A DNA stretch of 64,000 nucleotides, taken from Massilia sp. Leaf139 (GTDB lineage: Bacteria; Pseudomonadota; Gammaproteobacteria; Burkholderiales; Burkholderiaceae_D). Of this stretch, positions 1 through 9,013 are shown piece after piece; positions within the stretch are counted from its first letter, which is position 1; every line of letters begins with the position of its first letter. Where the stretch lies: assembly GCF_001424165.1 (NCBI RefSeq), contig NZ_LMOJ01000001.1, forward strand, positions 399,194 to 463,193, in the 5' to 3' direction. A program made the translations under genes and the position numbers. The notes under the pieces were generated by a model. The model had not been told where the DNA came from. It was given only the letters and a program-made list of their open reading frames with translations, and searched no databases.

Positions 1-1
1 C

Positions 2-688
2 GTCGCCCATGGTCACGAGCATGACGATCCGCTGGCGACGCACGAGTCCGACGCCCACCACGAGGAAGATTCGCACGGCGACCATCACCACGGCCTGGCC
101 CCTGGCCAGAAGCCGCACGAGTCGCCATGGGTGGTGACCCTGCCGCTGATCCTGCTGGCGATCCCGTCGGTCATCATCGGCTACCTGGCGATCGGCCCGA
201 TGCTGCACGGCGACTTCTTCAAGGACGTGATCTTCGTTGGCGAGAACCACACCGCGATGCGCACCTTGAGCGAAGAGTTCCACGGCGCCGCCGCGATGGC
301 GATCCATGGCCTGCAGACCGCACCGTTCTGGCTGGCGCTGGCAGGCGTGGCATTTGCCTACTACTGCTACATGGTCAACCCGCGCGTTCCTGCCTGGTTC
401 TATGCCAAGTTCAAGTTCCTGCACACCCTGCTGGACAACAAGTACTACATGGACAAGTTCAACCAGGCCGTGTTCGCCGGCGGCGCCCGCGCTGTCGGTA
501 CCGGCCTGTGGAAGGGCGGCGACCGCGCGCTGATCGACGGCCTGCTGGTCAACGGCAGCGCCAAGATGATCGGCTGGTTCTCGACGATCACCCGTACCTT
601 CCAGACCGGCTACATCTATCACTACGCGTTCGTGATGATCGTCGGAATCATGGCGACCCTGCTGTACTTCTTCCCGTTCTGGCGCTAA
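2..688 (+). CDS. nuoL: NADH-quinone oxidoreductase subunit L, C-terminal part (cut by window start)
   Basis: This is the last 228 residues of NuoL, the largest antiporter-like membrane subunit of respiratory complex I, which couples NADH oxidation to proton pumping. The reading frame is open from base 2, so the true start lies outside the window. The first 40 residues visible are a His/Asp/Glu-rich loop, typical of the variable NuoL loop before the final helices. They are followed by hydrophobic helices (from about residue 43) and a last transmembrane segment ending in FPFWR. nuoM begins 22 bases downstream, the conserved nuoLMN order. Identity rests on that order and on the helix pattern; the catalytic antiporter core is not in the window. 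Confidence 0.93.
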   Translation, partial: VAHGHEHDDPLATHESDAHHEEDSHGDHHHGLAPGQKPHESPWVVTLPLILLAIPSVIIGYLAIGPMLHGDFFKDVIFVGENHTAMRTLSEEFHGAAAMAIHGLQTAPFWLALAGVAFAYYCYMVNPRVPAWFYAKFKFLHTLLDNKYYMDKFNQAVFAGGARAVGTGLWKGGDRALIDGLLVNGSAKMIGWFSTITRTFQTGYIYHYAFVMIVGIMATLLYFFPFWR

Positions 689-710
689 TCACAGGCATAG
701 AAAAAGACAA

Positions 711-2213
711 ATGATGCAATCAACGATCTCAACAACTTCGTCTTACCTCAGCCTGGCGATCTGGCTGCCGATCCTGTTCGGCGTGCTCGTGCTGGCCGTC
801 GGCCGCGACAAGAACGCCGGTTTCGTGCGTTTGCTGTCGCTGGCCGGCGCGGTCGTCAGCTTCCTCGTGACGATCCCGCTGATCACCGGCTTCGACAACG
901 CCGCCCACGGCATGCAGTTCTATGAAGTGGCGCCGTGGATCGAGCGCTTCAACATCTTCTACCGCCTCGGCGTGGACGGCCTGTCGCTCTGGTTCATCCC
1001 GCTGACCGCCTTCATCACCATCATCGTGGTGGTGGCGGCCTGGGAAGTGATCGAGGAGCGCGTGGCCCAGTACATGGGTTCCTTCCTGCTGCTGTCGGGC
1101 CTGATGATCGGCGTGTTCGCGGCGCTGGACGGCGTGCTGTTCTACTTCTTCTTCGAAGCGACCCTGATCCCGATGTTCATCATCATCGGCGTCTTCGGCG
1201 GCCCTAACCGCGTGTACGCGGCATTCAAGTTCTTCCTGTACACGTTCTTTGGCTCGCTGCTGACCCTGATCGCGATCATCTACCTGTACAACGTCTCGGG
1301 CACCTTCGACATCCAGAAGTGGCATACCCAGGCGCTGGGCATGAAGGAACAGATCCTGATCTTCCTCGCCTTCTTCATGGCCTTCGCCGTGAAGGTGCCG
1401 ATGTGGCCGGTGCACACCTGGCTGCCGGACGCCCACGTCGAAGCGCCGACTGGCGGTTCCGTCGTGCTGGCCGCGATCATGCTGAAGCTGGGCGCATATG
1501 GTTTCCTCCGATTTTCGCTGCCGATCACCCCGGACGCCTCGCACTACCTGGCGCCGATGGTCATCGTCCTGTCGCTGATCGCCGTCATCTACATCGGCCT
1601 CGTGGCCCTGGTGCAGAAGGACATGAAGAAACTGGTCGCCTACTCGTCGATCGCCCACATGGGTTTCGTCACCCTCGGCTTCTTCATCTTCAACGACATG
1701 GGCGTGCAGGGCGGCATCATGCAGTCGATCTCGCACGGCTTCGTGTCGGGCGCGATGTTCCTCTGCATCGGCGTGCTGTACGACCGCGTGCACTCGCGTG
1801 AAATCGCCGACTACGGCGGGGTCGTCAACACGATGCCGAAGTTCGCGGCCTTCGCCGTGCTGTTCTCGATGGCCAATGCCGGCCTGCCTGCCACCTCGGG
1901 CTTCATCGGCGAATTCATGGTCATCCTGGGCGCCGTGCAGTTCAACTTCTGGACGGGCCTGCTGGCCGCGACCGCGCTGATCCTGGGCGCCGCCTATTCG
2001 CTGTGGATGGTCAAGCGCGTCGTCTTCGGCCCGGTCGGCAACAAGCACGTCGCCGAACTGAGCGATTTGAACAAGCGCGAGTTCGCGATCCTGGCCGTGC
2101 TGGCAATCGCCACGCTGTACATGGGCCTGTATCCAGCGCCGATCGCCGAGACGCTGCAGACCTCGGTGACCGACCTGCTGCAACACGTCTCGGTCAGCAA
2201 GCTGCCTCAATAA
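711..2213 (+). CDS. nuoM: NADH-quinone oxidoreductase subunit M
   Basis: A 500-residue polytopic membrane protein, the usual NuoM length, and one of the three Mrp-antiporter-like proton channels of complex I. Key charged positions of the family are visible: Glu in the FFFEATLIPM helix, Lys in AVKVPMWPVHTWLPDAHVEAPT (split here around its MWP core), Lys in MLKLGAYG, and Glu in TSGFIGEFMVI. The first of two adjacent ATG codons is taken as start. It lies 22 bases after nuoL and 15 bases before nuoN, so the three genes read as one operon. Confidence 0.97.
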   Translation: MMQSTISTTSSYLSLAIWLPILFGVLVLAVGRDKNAGFVRLLSLAGAVVSFLVTIPLITGFDNAAHGMQFYEVAPWIERFNIFYRLGVDGLSLWFIPLTAFITIIVVVAAWEVIEERVAQYMGSFLLLSGLMIGVFAALDGVLFYFFFEATLIPMFIIIGVFGGPNRVYAAFKFFLYTFFGSLLTLIAIIYLYNVSGTFDIQKWHTQALGMKEQILIFLAFFMAFAVKVPMWPVHTWLPDAHVEAPTGGSVVLAAIMLKLGAYGFLRFSLPITPDASHYLAPMVIVLSLIAVIYIGLVALVQKDMKKLVAYSSIAHMGFVTLGFFIFNDMGVQGGIMQSISHGFVSGAMFLCIGVLYDRVHSREIADYGGVVNTMPKFAAFAVLFSMANAGLPATSGFIGEFMVILGAVQFNFWTGLLAATALILGAAYSLWMVKRVVFGPVGNKHVAELSDLNKREFAILAVLAIATLYMGLYPAPIAETLQTSVTDLLQHVSVSKLPQ

Positions 2214-2228
2214 TTTGAAATAGACGCC

Positions 2229-3731
2229 ATGAACAACACTTTGCTAGCGGCAGTCGACACCAACCTGGTGCCCGTCTACGCCGAAATCTTTCTCCTGATC
2301 GCGGCTTCCGCGATCCTGCTGATCGACATGTACCTCAAAGGGTCGCGCCGCGACGTGACCTATTACCTGTCGCTGCTGACCCTGGTCGGCTGCGCGGTGC
2401 TGACCGGCGCCGACTTCGCCGATCAGGCGACCGTCTACACGTTCAACGGCATGTACGTGTCCGACCCGATGTCGAACCTGCTCAAGCTGTTCACCTACGT
2501 GGCCGTCGGCCTGACCCTGGTGTATTCGCGCAAGTACGTCACCGAGCGCGGCATGCTGTCGGGTAACCTGGGCGGCGAGTTCTACGTGCTCGCGCTGTTC
2601 ACGATGCTCGGCCAGATGATCATGATCTCGGGTAACAGCACGCTGTCGATCTACCTGGGCCTGGAACTGATGTCGCTCTCGCTGTACGCCCTGGTGGCGC
2701 TGCGCCGCGACCACGCGACCTCGACCGAAGCGGCGATGAAGTACTTCATCCTCGGTTCGCTCGCCTCGGGCTTCATGCTCTACGGTATCTCGATGATCTA
2801 CGGCGCCACCGGTTCGCTGAACCTGCCGGATATCGCCCGCGTCGCCGCCACCGGCGCCAACCAGACCATCCTCGTGTTCGGCCTGGTGTTCCTGGTGGCC
2901 GGCATGGCCTTCAAGCTGGGCGCGGTACCGTTCCACATGTGGGCGCCGGACGTCTACCAGGGTTCGCCGACCGCGGTCACGCTGCTGCTGGGCGGCGCGC
3001 CGAAGCTGGCCGCCTTCGCCATGGTGATGCGCCTGCTGGTCGAAGCGCTGCCGGGCATGGCCTACAACTGGCAGCAGATGCTGCTGGTGCTGGCCGTGCT
3101 GTCGCTGGCGATCGGTAACCTGACCGCGATCGCGCAAACGAACCTCAAGCGCATGCTGGCCTATTCGACCATCGCGCAGATGGGCTTCGTGCTGCTGGGC
3201 ATGATGGCCGGCGTCGTCGGCGACGACACGAGCAACATGCCGGCTGCGTACAGCGCCGCGATGTACTCGTCGATCACCTACGTGCTGACCACGCTGGGCA
3301 GCTTCGGCATCATCATGATGCTGGCGCGTTCGGGCTTCGAAGCCGAGCAGATCGCCGACTTCAAGGGCCTGGGCCGCCGCAGCCCGTGGTTCGCGGTCGT
3401 CATGACGGTGCTGATGTTCTCGCTGGCCGGCGTGCCGCCGATGATGGGCTTCATGGCCAAGTGGGCAGTGCTGCAGGCCGTCGCGAATACCGGCGCCGTC
3501 TGGCTGGCCGTGGTCGCCGTGATGTTCTCGCTGATCGGCGCCTTTTACTACCTGCGCGTCGTCAAGACGATGTGGTTCGACGAAGCCGTCGACACCAGCC
3601 CGATCGTGACCCCGACCGACATGCGCGTGGCGCTGTCGCTGAACGGCGTGGCGGTGGTGGTGCTGGGCCTGATCCCGGGCGCGTTGCTGGGCGCCTGCCT
3701 GCAGGCCATCCAGCTGACCCTGAAGTCGTAA
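2229..3731 (+). CDS. nuoN: NADH-quinone oxidoreductase subunit N
   Basis: A 500-residue membrane protein, third antiporter-like subunit of complex I. Family signatures seen: Glu in [16 protein letters not shown], Lys in [19 protein letters not shown], Lys in [13 protein letters not shown] and Lys in [11 protein letters not shown]. These correspond to the charged residues lining the central proton path in NuoN. It is the last subunit gene of the nuo operon; the next gene (DUF2818) starts 10 bases after its stop, as is common in betaproteobacteria. Confidence 0.97.
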   Translation: MNNTLLAAVDTNLVPVYAEIFLLIAASAILLIDMYLKGSRRDVTYYLSLLTLVGCAVLTGADFADQATVYTFNGMYVSDPMSNLLKLFTYVAVGLTLVYSRKYVTERGMLSGNLGGEFYVLALFTMLGQMIMISGNSTLSIYLGLELMSLSLYALVALRRDHATSTEAAMKYFILGSLASGFMLYGISMIYGATGSLNLPDIARVAATGANQTILVFGLVFLVAGMAFKLGAVPFHMWAPDVYQGSPTAVTLLLGGAPKLAAFAMVMRLLVEALPGMAYNWQQMLLVLAVLSLAIGNLTAIAQTNLKRMLAYSTIAQMGFVLLGMMAGVVGDDTSNMPAAYSAAMYSSITYVLTTLGSFGIIMMLARSGFEAEQIADFKGLGRRSPWFAVVMTVLMFSLAGVPPMMGFMAKWAVLQAVANTGAVWLAVVAVMFSLIGAFYYLRVVKTMWFDEAVDTSPIVTPTDMRVALSLNGVAVVVLGLIPGALLGACLQAIQLTLKS

Positions 3732-3741
3732 GCGGTCATCG

Positions 3742-4062
3742 ATGGACGTCTCGTTCGCAAGCTGGATCGTGGTACTGGTCGCCCTCGCGGCTGCCAACCT
3801 TCCGTTTGCGAACGAGCGCGTGTTCGGCCTTCTGTCCCTGAAGGCCACACAAAACGGGCAGGTGCGCAGCAAGTCCTTCCTTGCGCGCCTGCTCGAGCTC
3901 CTTGTTCTATACTTCCTCGTCGGCGCCGTCGCCTATCTGCTGGAATCCCGCATCGGCAATGTATTTGCCCAGGGCTGGGAATTCTACGCGGTGACCGGCT
4001 GCCTGTTCCTCGTGCTGGCGTTTCCAGGATTTGTCATTCGTTACCTGCGTAAGCGCCGCTGA
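3742..4062 (+). CDS. DUF2818 family small membrane protein
   Basis: A 106-residue protein of unknown function with three predicted transmembrane segments (about residues 7-22, 48-66 and 80-98) and a basic C-terminus (YLRKRR). The opening residues with LPFANERVFGL match the DUF2818 family, which in betaproteobacteria almost always follows nuoN. The 10-base gap to nuoN suggests co-transcription and a link to complex I assembly or membrane environment, but no activity is established. No catalytic motif is visible. Confidence 0.85.
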   Translation: MDVSFASWIVVLVALAAANLPFANERVFGLLSLKATQNGQVRSKSFLARLLELLVLYFLVGAVAYLLESRIGNVFAQGWEFYAVTGCLFLVLAFPGFVIRYLRKRR

Positions 4063-4092
4063 TTTTCAATCAACGCATTACTCAGGAGTCCA

Positions 4093-4650
4093 ATGGATTC
4101 GAATCTGAAGGAAATTCGCCTCGATGGCGAGGTCGCCTACGACGGCAAGTTCCTTAAAGTCTCGCGCGACCGCATCCAACTGCCTGACGGCAAAATCTCA
4201 CACCGCGAATACATCCGCCATCCGGGCGCCGTGGTAATCCTGCCCTTGCTCGACGACGGCCGCGTGCTGCTCGAGCGCCAGTTCCGCTACCCGAACGACC
4301 GGGTCTTCATCGAATTTCCGGCCGGTAAAATCGATCCGGGCGAGGATCACCTGGACTGCGCCAAGCGCGAACTGGTCGAGGAAACCGGCTACACGGCCAC
4401 CGACTGGCGCTTCGTCTGCACCATCCACAATGCGATCGCCTATTCGGACGAGCACCTCGAGCTGTTCCTGGCGCGCGGCCTGACCGCCGGACAAGCGCAG
4501 CTCGACGAGGGCGAATTCCTGGAAACCTTCACCGCCACCGTGCCCGAGCTGCTGGAGATGGTCAAGACGGGGCAGGTGACCGACGTGAAGACCATCATCG
4601 GCGCCTTCTGGCTGGAAAAAATCGTCGCCGGAAATTGGGCTCCGGGTTGA
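4093..4650 (+). CDS. NUDIX hydrolase, ADP-ribose pyrophosphatase type
   Basis: A 185-residue NUDIX enzyme. The NUDIX box GX5EX7REUXEEXGU is complete (Gly of GKIDPGE through REL-EETGY at about residues 76-98), with the REXXEE residues that bind Mg2+. The N-terminal beta-rich stretch and the conserved FIEFPAGKIDPGE segment are those of ADP-ribose or ADP-sugar pyrophosphatases, which split ADP-ribose to AMP and ribose 5-phosphate. Start ATG follows a good AGGAG. It lies 30 bases after DUF2818, again a usual betaproteobacterial neighbour of nuo. Exact substrate is inference. Confidence 0.9.
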   Translation: MDSNLKEIRLDGEVAYDGKFLKVSRDRIQLPDGKISHREYIRHPGAVVILPLLDDGRVLLERQFRYPNDRVFIEFPAGKIDPGEDHLDCAKRELVEETGYTATDWRFVCTIHNAIAYSDEHLELFLARGLTAGQAQLDEGEFLETFTATVPELLEMVKTGQVTDVKTIIGAFWLEKIVAGNWAPG

Positions 4651-4669
4651 GTGGTCGCCAGGCTGAACC

Positions 4670-5383
4670 ATGAAACTGCCGTCCGCGTGGCTGTTGCTGT
4701 GCGCGCTTAGCGGGCAGGTGCAGGCGCAGGCGCCGGCCAGCGCGCGCACGGCCTTCCAGGCGCGCTGCGAGGACACGATCGGACAAAGCGTCTCGGTACT
4801 GACCTCCCAGCAGAACGGCTACCGCATCGATAACAGCTATTCCTACCACGGTCTGTCGAGCATGAAAGGCAATCGCGCTCCCGGCAGCTATGTGCTGGGT
4901 CTGACGCGCACCGAATCGCGCGTCATGGTCGGCGTGCAGGGCCGCATGCTGAGCGATCCGGCCAGCGGCTACGAATGCGTGGCGCCACGCCTCGAGGTGA
5001 AGCTGACCTATCTGCCGATCGTGGTGTATGTCGGCCGCGAGTTTGCGCCCGGCACCTGCGCCTACCGCGAGATCCTGGCGCACGAACTGCGCCACCGCGA
5101 CATCTATCTGGATTACCTGCCGCGCGCCGAGAAGGTGGTGAGCGCCGCCCTGGCGCGCCGCTTCCAGGGCAAACCGCTGTACGCGCCGGCCGGCCAGGTG
5201 CGCAGCTTGCTGCAGCGCGAGATCGACAGCGCCTGGCTGCCTTTCATCAAGGCCGAAATGACGAAAGTCGAGCGCCTGCAGGCGGCCATCGATACCCCGC
5301 AGGAGTACGCACGTCTCGGCAAAATTTGCGCAGGTGAGGTACAGTCTCTTATCAGACCGGCAAAAAGACAACGAAACACATGA
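4670..5383 (+). CDS. Exported protein with HExxH motif, putative zinc-dependent peptidase
   Basis: A 237-residue protein with a Sec signal peptide (hydrophobic residues 5-14, cleavage probably after AQA near residue 20). A HELRH motif in ILAHELRHRDIYLDYL (about residue 142) fits the HExxH zinc site of metallopeptidases, followed by an acidic/Tyr segment. Cysteines around residues 33, 103, 126 and 221 could form disulphides in the periplasm. The stop codon overlaps the ispD start as ATGA, so the two are translationally coupled, which is odd for a periplasmic protein beside an isoprenoid gene. I do not recognise a named family; the peptidase role is inferred from the motif alone. Confidence 0.6.
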   Translation: MKLPSAWLLLCALSGQVQAQAPASARTAFQARCEDTIGQSVSVLTSQQNGYRIDNSYSYHGLSSMKGNRAPGSYVLGLTRTESRVMVGVQGRMLSDPASGYECVAPRLEVKLTYLPIVVYVGREFAPGTCAYREILAHELRHRDIYLDYLPRAEKVVSAALARRFQGKPLYAPAGQVRSLLQREIDSAWLPFIKAEMTKVERLQAAIDTPQEYARLGKICAGEVQSLIRPAKRQRNT

Positions 5384-6096
5384 ATTCCCAGGCACCACGT
5401 TATTTCGCGCTGATCCCCGCCGCCGGCGTCGGGGCGCGCATGGCCGCGAGCGGCCCGAAGCAATACCTGAAACTCGGCGGCAAACCGATGCTGCGCCATG
5501 CCATCGACGCCTTTCTGTTCAGCGAACTGATCGCGCACACCTATGTCGTGGTCAGCGCGGACGACCCCATCATCGACAGCATCGTTCCCAGCCACGGCGT
5601 GACCGTGCTGCGCTGCGGCGGCGACACCCGCATGGAATCGGTGCGCAACGGCCTGGCTGCGCTGGCGCCGACCCTGCGCGAGAACGACTGGGTGCTGGTG
5701 CACGACGCGGCTCGTCCGGGACTCGACAACGCCCTCATCGAAAAGCTGATCACCAGCACCGGCGAACACCCGGTCGGCGGCCTGCTGGCGCTGCCGGTGG
5801 TCGACACGGTCAAGCGCAGCATTGCCGGCGAAGTCGGCACTGTTTCGCGTGAAGGACTGTGGCTGGCGCAGACGCCGCAGATGTTCCGGTATAAACTGCT
5901 GCGCGACGCGCTGGCGTTTGCAAGCGAATCGGCGCGCGATCCGAAAATGATTACCGACGACGCCTCGGCCGTGGAAGCCCTGGGTCTGTCGCCGAAACTG
6001 GTCGAAGGCCATCCGCGTAACATGAAGGTGACGCTGCCGAGCGACCTGCGCATCGCCGAGATGTACCTGGCCACGGCCCAACCCGAATTACTGTAA
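5380..6096 (+). CDS. ispD: 2-C-methyl-D-erythritol 4-phosphate cytidylyltransferase
   Basis: A 238-residue enzyme of the MEP isoprenoid pathway, making CDP-ME from MEP and CTP in the cytoplasm. The N-terminal nucleotide-binding signature [10 protein letters not shown] and the catalytic [12 protein letters not shown] are present, as is the [10 protein letters not shown] signature near residue 106. Length matches the family. It starts inside the stop of the preceding exported protein (ATGA overlap) and is followed 7 bases later by ispF, the usual ispDF pair. Confidence 0.97.
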   Translation: MNSQAPRYFALIPAAGVGARMAASGPKQYLKLGGKPMLRHAIDAFLFSELIAHTYVVVSADDPIIDSIVPSHGVTVLRCGGDTRMESVRNGLAALAPTLRENDWVLVHDAARPGLDNALIEKLITSTGEHPVGGLLALPVVDTVKRSIAGEVGTVSREGLWLAQTPQMFRYKLLRDALAFASESARDPKMITDDASAVEALGLSPKLVEGHPRNMKVTLPSDLRIAEMYLATAQPELL

Positions 6097-6103
6097 GCAC
6101 ACC

Positions 6104-6616
6104 ATGGCACTCGCATCCTACAATCCGACCCCGCCATTTCGCATCGGCACCGGCTATGACTGCCACCGCCTGGTCGAAGGGCGTAAACTCATCGTCGGCG
6201 GCGTGACCATTCCGCACCGGCTCGGCCTGTTCGGCCACTCCGACGCCGACGTCCTGCTGCACGCGATCATCGATGCCCTGTTCGGGGCGGCCGCCCTGGG
6301 CGACATTGGCAAGCATTTCCCCGACACCGACCCCATGTTCGCGGGCGCCGATTCGCGCACGCTGCTGCGCGAAGCGGCCACGCGCGTGGTCGCCACCGGC
6401 TACACCATCGGCAACATCGACGCCACCATCATCGCCCAGCAGCCGAAGATGGCGCCGCACATCCCGCAGATGGTCTCGCGTATCGCCGAAGACCTGGGCG
6501 TGTCGCCGCAGCAGGTAAACGTCAAGGCCAAGACCAACGAAAAGCTTGGCTACCTGGGCCGGGAAGAAGGCATGGCGGCAGAAGCGGTGGCATTGCTCAT
6601 CAAGGCGGGCGGCTAA
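6104..6616 (+). CDS. ispF: 2-C-methyl-D-erythritol 2,4-cyclodiphosphate synthase
   Basis: A 170-residue enzyme that closes CDP-ME 2-phosphate to MEcPP with release of CMP, third MEP-pathway step after IspD. The metal-binding DxH (GTGYDCHRL) and the [24 protein letters not shown] and [12 protein letters not shown] segments are all canonical. About ten extra residues precede the usual start, which may be a true extension or a slightly early start. It ends the ispDF operon; the next gene has its own riboswitch leader. Confidence 0.97.
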   Translation: MALASYNPTPPFRIGTGYDCHRLVEGRKLIVGGVTIPHRLGLFGHSDADVLLHAIIDALFGAAALGDIGKHFPDTDPMFAGADSRTLLREAATRVVATGYTIGNIDATIIAQQPKMAPHIPQMVSRIAEDLGVSPQQVNVKAKTNEKLGYLGREEGMAAEAVALLIKAGG

Positions 6617-6677
6617 GCGCGCCATATACTCCGCGCCTGTGACGCAGCCCTCGCGGTTCTGTCAGAGGCGCATCATC

Positions 6678-6748
6678 GGGAGGACGACCTCCCCCCAAGC
6701 ATGGGATTCAAGGTCCGGGACGGCCCGGCTCTTTCAAGGAGAGCCGTC
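6678..6748 (+). promoter_or_regulatory. Guanidine-II (mini-ykkC) riboswitch
   Basis: Two hairpins with the diagnostic ACGR loops lie directly before the SMR exporter gene. P1 is GGGAGG (6678-6683), loop ACGA (6684-6687), CCTCCC (6688-6693). P2 is CCGGG (6715-6719), loop ACGG (6720-6723), CCCGG (6724-6728). A third hairpin, GGCTCT (6727-6732) with AGAGCC (6740-6745), encloses the Shine-Dalgarno AAGGAG and shares bases 6727-6728 with P2. P2 formation therefore competes with the hairpin that hides the ribosome site. This matches the known guanidine-II logic in which guanidine stabilises P1/P2 and turns translation on. Confidence 0.93.
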
Positions 6749-7066
6749 ATGGCCTGGATTAGTTTGCTTGTTGCGGGAGTACTCGAAGTCGTGTGGGCGT
6801 ATGCCATGAAGCAGTCCGATGGCTTCACACGCCTCGTTCCCTCGCTGGTCACCATCGTCATGATGGTGGCCAGTTTCGCCCTGCTGTCGTTCTCGATGCG
6901 CAGCATTCCCCTTGGTACCGCCTACACGGTCTGGACAGGCATCGGCGCCGTCGGCGCCTTCATCGTCGGCATAACCGTGCTGGGCGAGCAGGTGAACGCC
7001 ACGCGCATCCTGGCCGCCGCGCTGATTGTCTGCGGCCTGGTGTTGATGAAGCTGTCGGCGGAATAG
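6749..7066 (+). CDS. sugE: SMR-family guanidinium exporter (SugE/Gdx)
   Basis: A 105-residue four-helix small multidrug resistance protein. The membrane-embedded Glu of the family is in VAGVLEVVWAYAMK (about residue 13), and the W-A-Y and SIPLGTAYTVWTGIGAVG segments are typical of the SugE/Gdx branch rather than EmrE. Start chosen at 6749 because AAGGAG sits 7 bases upstream; an in-frame ATG at 6701 lies inside the riboswitch and has no ribosome site. The guanidine-II riboswitch in the leader supports guanidinium/proton exchange as its physiological role. Confidence 0.93.
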   Translation: MAWISLLVAGVLEVVWAYAMKQSDGFTRLVPSLVTIVMMVASFALLSFSMRSIPLGTAYTVWTGIGAVGAFIVGITVLGEQVNATRILAAALIVCGLVLMKLSAE

Positions 7067-7133
7067 GGCATCGCCCGCGCCACCGCTGCCGGACGGCGCT
7101 CCAGCCGATGGCGGCATGCCGGTTCCGTGCCGC

Positions 7134-7364
7134 TCAATGCACCAGGCGCGCGGCCGCGAACGCAAGCCCGGCGACAACGGTCGAGGTGCCGACGAACCAT
7201 TTGATCAGGGTGGCTTCAAGCTGGGCGACGTCCGCCTTCGTCGCGGCGTTCCTGGCGAGCGAATCCGTCACCGTTTCGATGGTGGCCAGGCGCACGTCCA
7301 CGGAGCGCAGTTCTCTGCGGCATTCGTCGCCAAAGGTTTCCAGCCTTACGATTCTCGGTTCCAT
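7134..7364 (-). CDS. Small coiled-coil protein with C-terminal membrane anchor, unknown function
   Basis: A 76-residue protein read from an ATG with GGAG 8 bases upstream. Residues 1-50 are charged and heptad-like (coiled coil); residues about 53-74 are a single hydrophobic segment ending ARLVH. The ATKADVAQLEATLIKWFVG stretch resembles DUF1640-type small coiled-coil/anchor proteins, but I cannot assign it firmly. An in-frame upstream extension to 7589 exists but its composition is unlike protein, so it is left out. It is convergent with sugE. Confidence 0.6.
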   Translation of the reverse strand: MEPRIVRLETFGDECRRELRSVDVRLATIETVTDSLARNAATKADVAQLEATLIKWFVGTSTVVAGLAFAAARLVH

Positions 7365-7750
7365 ATCGTCGTCTCCGCGTCGTGTGGCGGGGTGGGTGGG
7401 ATCGCGTGGCGGCGGGCCATTCTGTGCAAGGCTCGCGCCACGGGTCTGAGGCTTTCTTGATGATGTCGGTTTCGTCGTCTGTTCATGCATGCTGGTGGCT
7501 TTCTTGTGTGCTGTCGCTCCGTGCATCGATCGTGCGCGCGCCCGAACCTTGCAAGCGCACGCCCCATACGCATCGTTTGACCGGAACAATCCGGTTTCGA
7601 TCCCGGCCGCGCTTGCGCGATGTCAGCAGTTCGCCACCTGCGCCATTCAGGCAAAAATGCCGGGGTGGCCAGCAAGCCGCGCGCTTCGTTGTTAAACTCT
7701 CATCCTATTACCGCTCGCTGGTGCGCGCGGCGAACAATAAAGGGATGATG
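7365..7750. other. Intergenic region without recognised gene
   Basis: About 385 bases between the divergent small coiled-coil gene and the MFS gene. Open frames cross it on both strands, but their residue composition (Arg/Ser/His-rich) is not protein-like. No tRNA, terminator or convincing -35/-10 pair was found. The promoters of both flanking genes must lie here. Confidence 0.5.
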
Positions 7751-9010
7751 ATGAGCACCCACACCGACATGGAGCCACGCGCCGCCTGGCTGTTGATCCT
7801 CGCCGCCAGCGCGATCCTGATGATCACGATGGGCGCGCGCCTGACCACCGGCCTGTTCCTGTCTCCCCTGAATACGGCCACCGGCCTGGGCGTGGCGACG
7901 ATCAGCTTCGCACTCGCGGTCGGCCAGTTCATGTGGGGCGCCTCGCAGCCCGTGTTCGGTGCCATTGCCGACAAGTACGGCCCAGCACGCGTGATCGTGC
8001 TCGGCGCGCTGCTGCTGGCCGGCGGCCTGGCCGCCACGCCTTTCGTGAGCTCGGAGTGGGGCCTGCTCATGACGATGGGCGTGCTCTCGGCCGCCGGCGC
8101 CGGCGCCGGCAGCTTCTCGATCCTGATCGGCGCCACCGCGCAGCGCCTGCCGGCCGCGCGGCGGCCGTTCGCCTCGGGCTTCATCAACGCGGGCGGTTCC
8201 TTCGGGCAGTTCGTGTTCTCGCCGCTGATGCAGTTCCTGATCGCCGGCCCGGGCTGGATCGTCGCCATGCTGACGATGGCGGCCACGACCCTGCTGACCA
8301 TTCCGCTGGCCTGGCTGATGCGCGGCCGCAAGGCGGCGCAGCCGACCGTGGCTGCGGCGGGCGCCGCCCCCGTGCTTGCGCCGGCCGTCGGCATCGGCCT
8401 GACCCAGCAGTTGCGCGAAGCCCTGCGCGACCGCAGCTACCTGTGCCTGCATGCGGGCTTCTTCACCTGCGGTTTCCATATCGCCTTTCTTGTAACCCAC
8501 CTGCCGGGAGAAGTAGCGCTGTGCGGCCTGCCGGTCGGCGTGGCGGGCACGGCCCTCGGCCTGATCGGCCTGTTCAACATCGCCGGCAGCCTGACGGCCG
8601 GCGCGCTGTCGACACGCTATCGCATGAAAAACCTGCTGGCCCTGATGTACTTCAGCCGCGCGCTGATCATCGCCCTCTACCTGATCGCACCGAAAACCGC
8701 GCTGACCTTCTATATTCTCGCAGCCGCGCTCGGCTTCACCTGGCTTGCCACGGTGCCGCCGACGGCCGGCCTGGTCGGCAAGCTCTTCGGCACGCGCTAC
8801 CTGGCCACGCTGTTCGGCCTGACGCTGCTGTCGCATCAGGTCGGCGGCTTCTTCGGCGCCTGGCTGGGCGGCCTCTCGTTCGTGCGCTTCGGCGACTACA
8901 GCTGGATGTGGTACGCCGACATCGCGCTGGCGCTGGCCGCGGCCCTGGTCAACCTGCCGATCCGCGAAGCGCCCGTGGCGCGCGCCGGCGTGCCGCTGGC
9001 CAAGGCTTGA
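7751..9010 (+). CDS. MFS transporter
   Basis: A 419-residue, 12-helix major facilitator transporter of the inner membrane. The loop 2-3 motif A appears as GAIADKYGPARV (about residue 70). The opening GARLTTGLFLSPL and the balance of helices resemble the oxalate/formate and monocarboxylate-type branch, but the substrate cannot be read from sequence. Three ATG codons occur in a row (7745, 7748, 7751); AAAGGG ending at 7744 best suits 7751. A small gene follows 3 bases after the stop and is probably co-translated. Confidence 0.85.
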   Translation: MSTHTDMEPRAAWLLILAASAILMITMGARLTTGLFLSPLNTATGLGVATISFALAVGQFMWGASQPVFGAIADKYGPARVIVLGALLLAGGLAATPFVSSEWGLLMTMGVLSAAGAGAGSFSILIGATAQRLPAARRPFASGFINAGGSFGQFVFSPLMQFLIAGPGWIVAMLTMAATTLLTIPLAWLMRGRKAAQPTVAAAGAAPVLAPAVGIGLTQQLREALRDRSYLCLHAGFFTCGFHIAFLVTHLPGEVALCGLPVGVAGTALGLIGLFNIAGSLTAGALSTRYRMKNLLALMYFSRALIIALYLIAPKTALTFYILAAALGFTWLATVPPTAGLVGKLFGTRYLATLFGLTLLSHQVGGFFGAWLGGLSFVRFGDYSWMWYADIALALAAALVNLPIREAPVARAGVPLAKA

Positions 9011-9013
9011 ACC

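Noticed and set aside
7382..7750. Extended N-terminus of the MFS gene and a possible tRNA-like GGTTTCGATCC near 7595
   Set aside because: The extension is Arg/Ser-rich and not protein-like. The tRNA-like T-arm has no acceptor stem, anticodon arm or CCA end around it.
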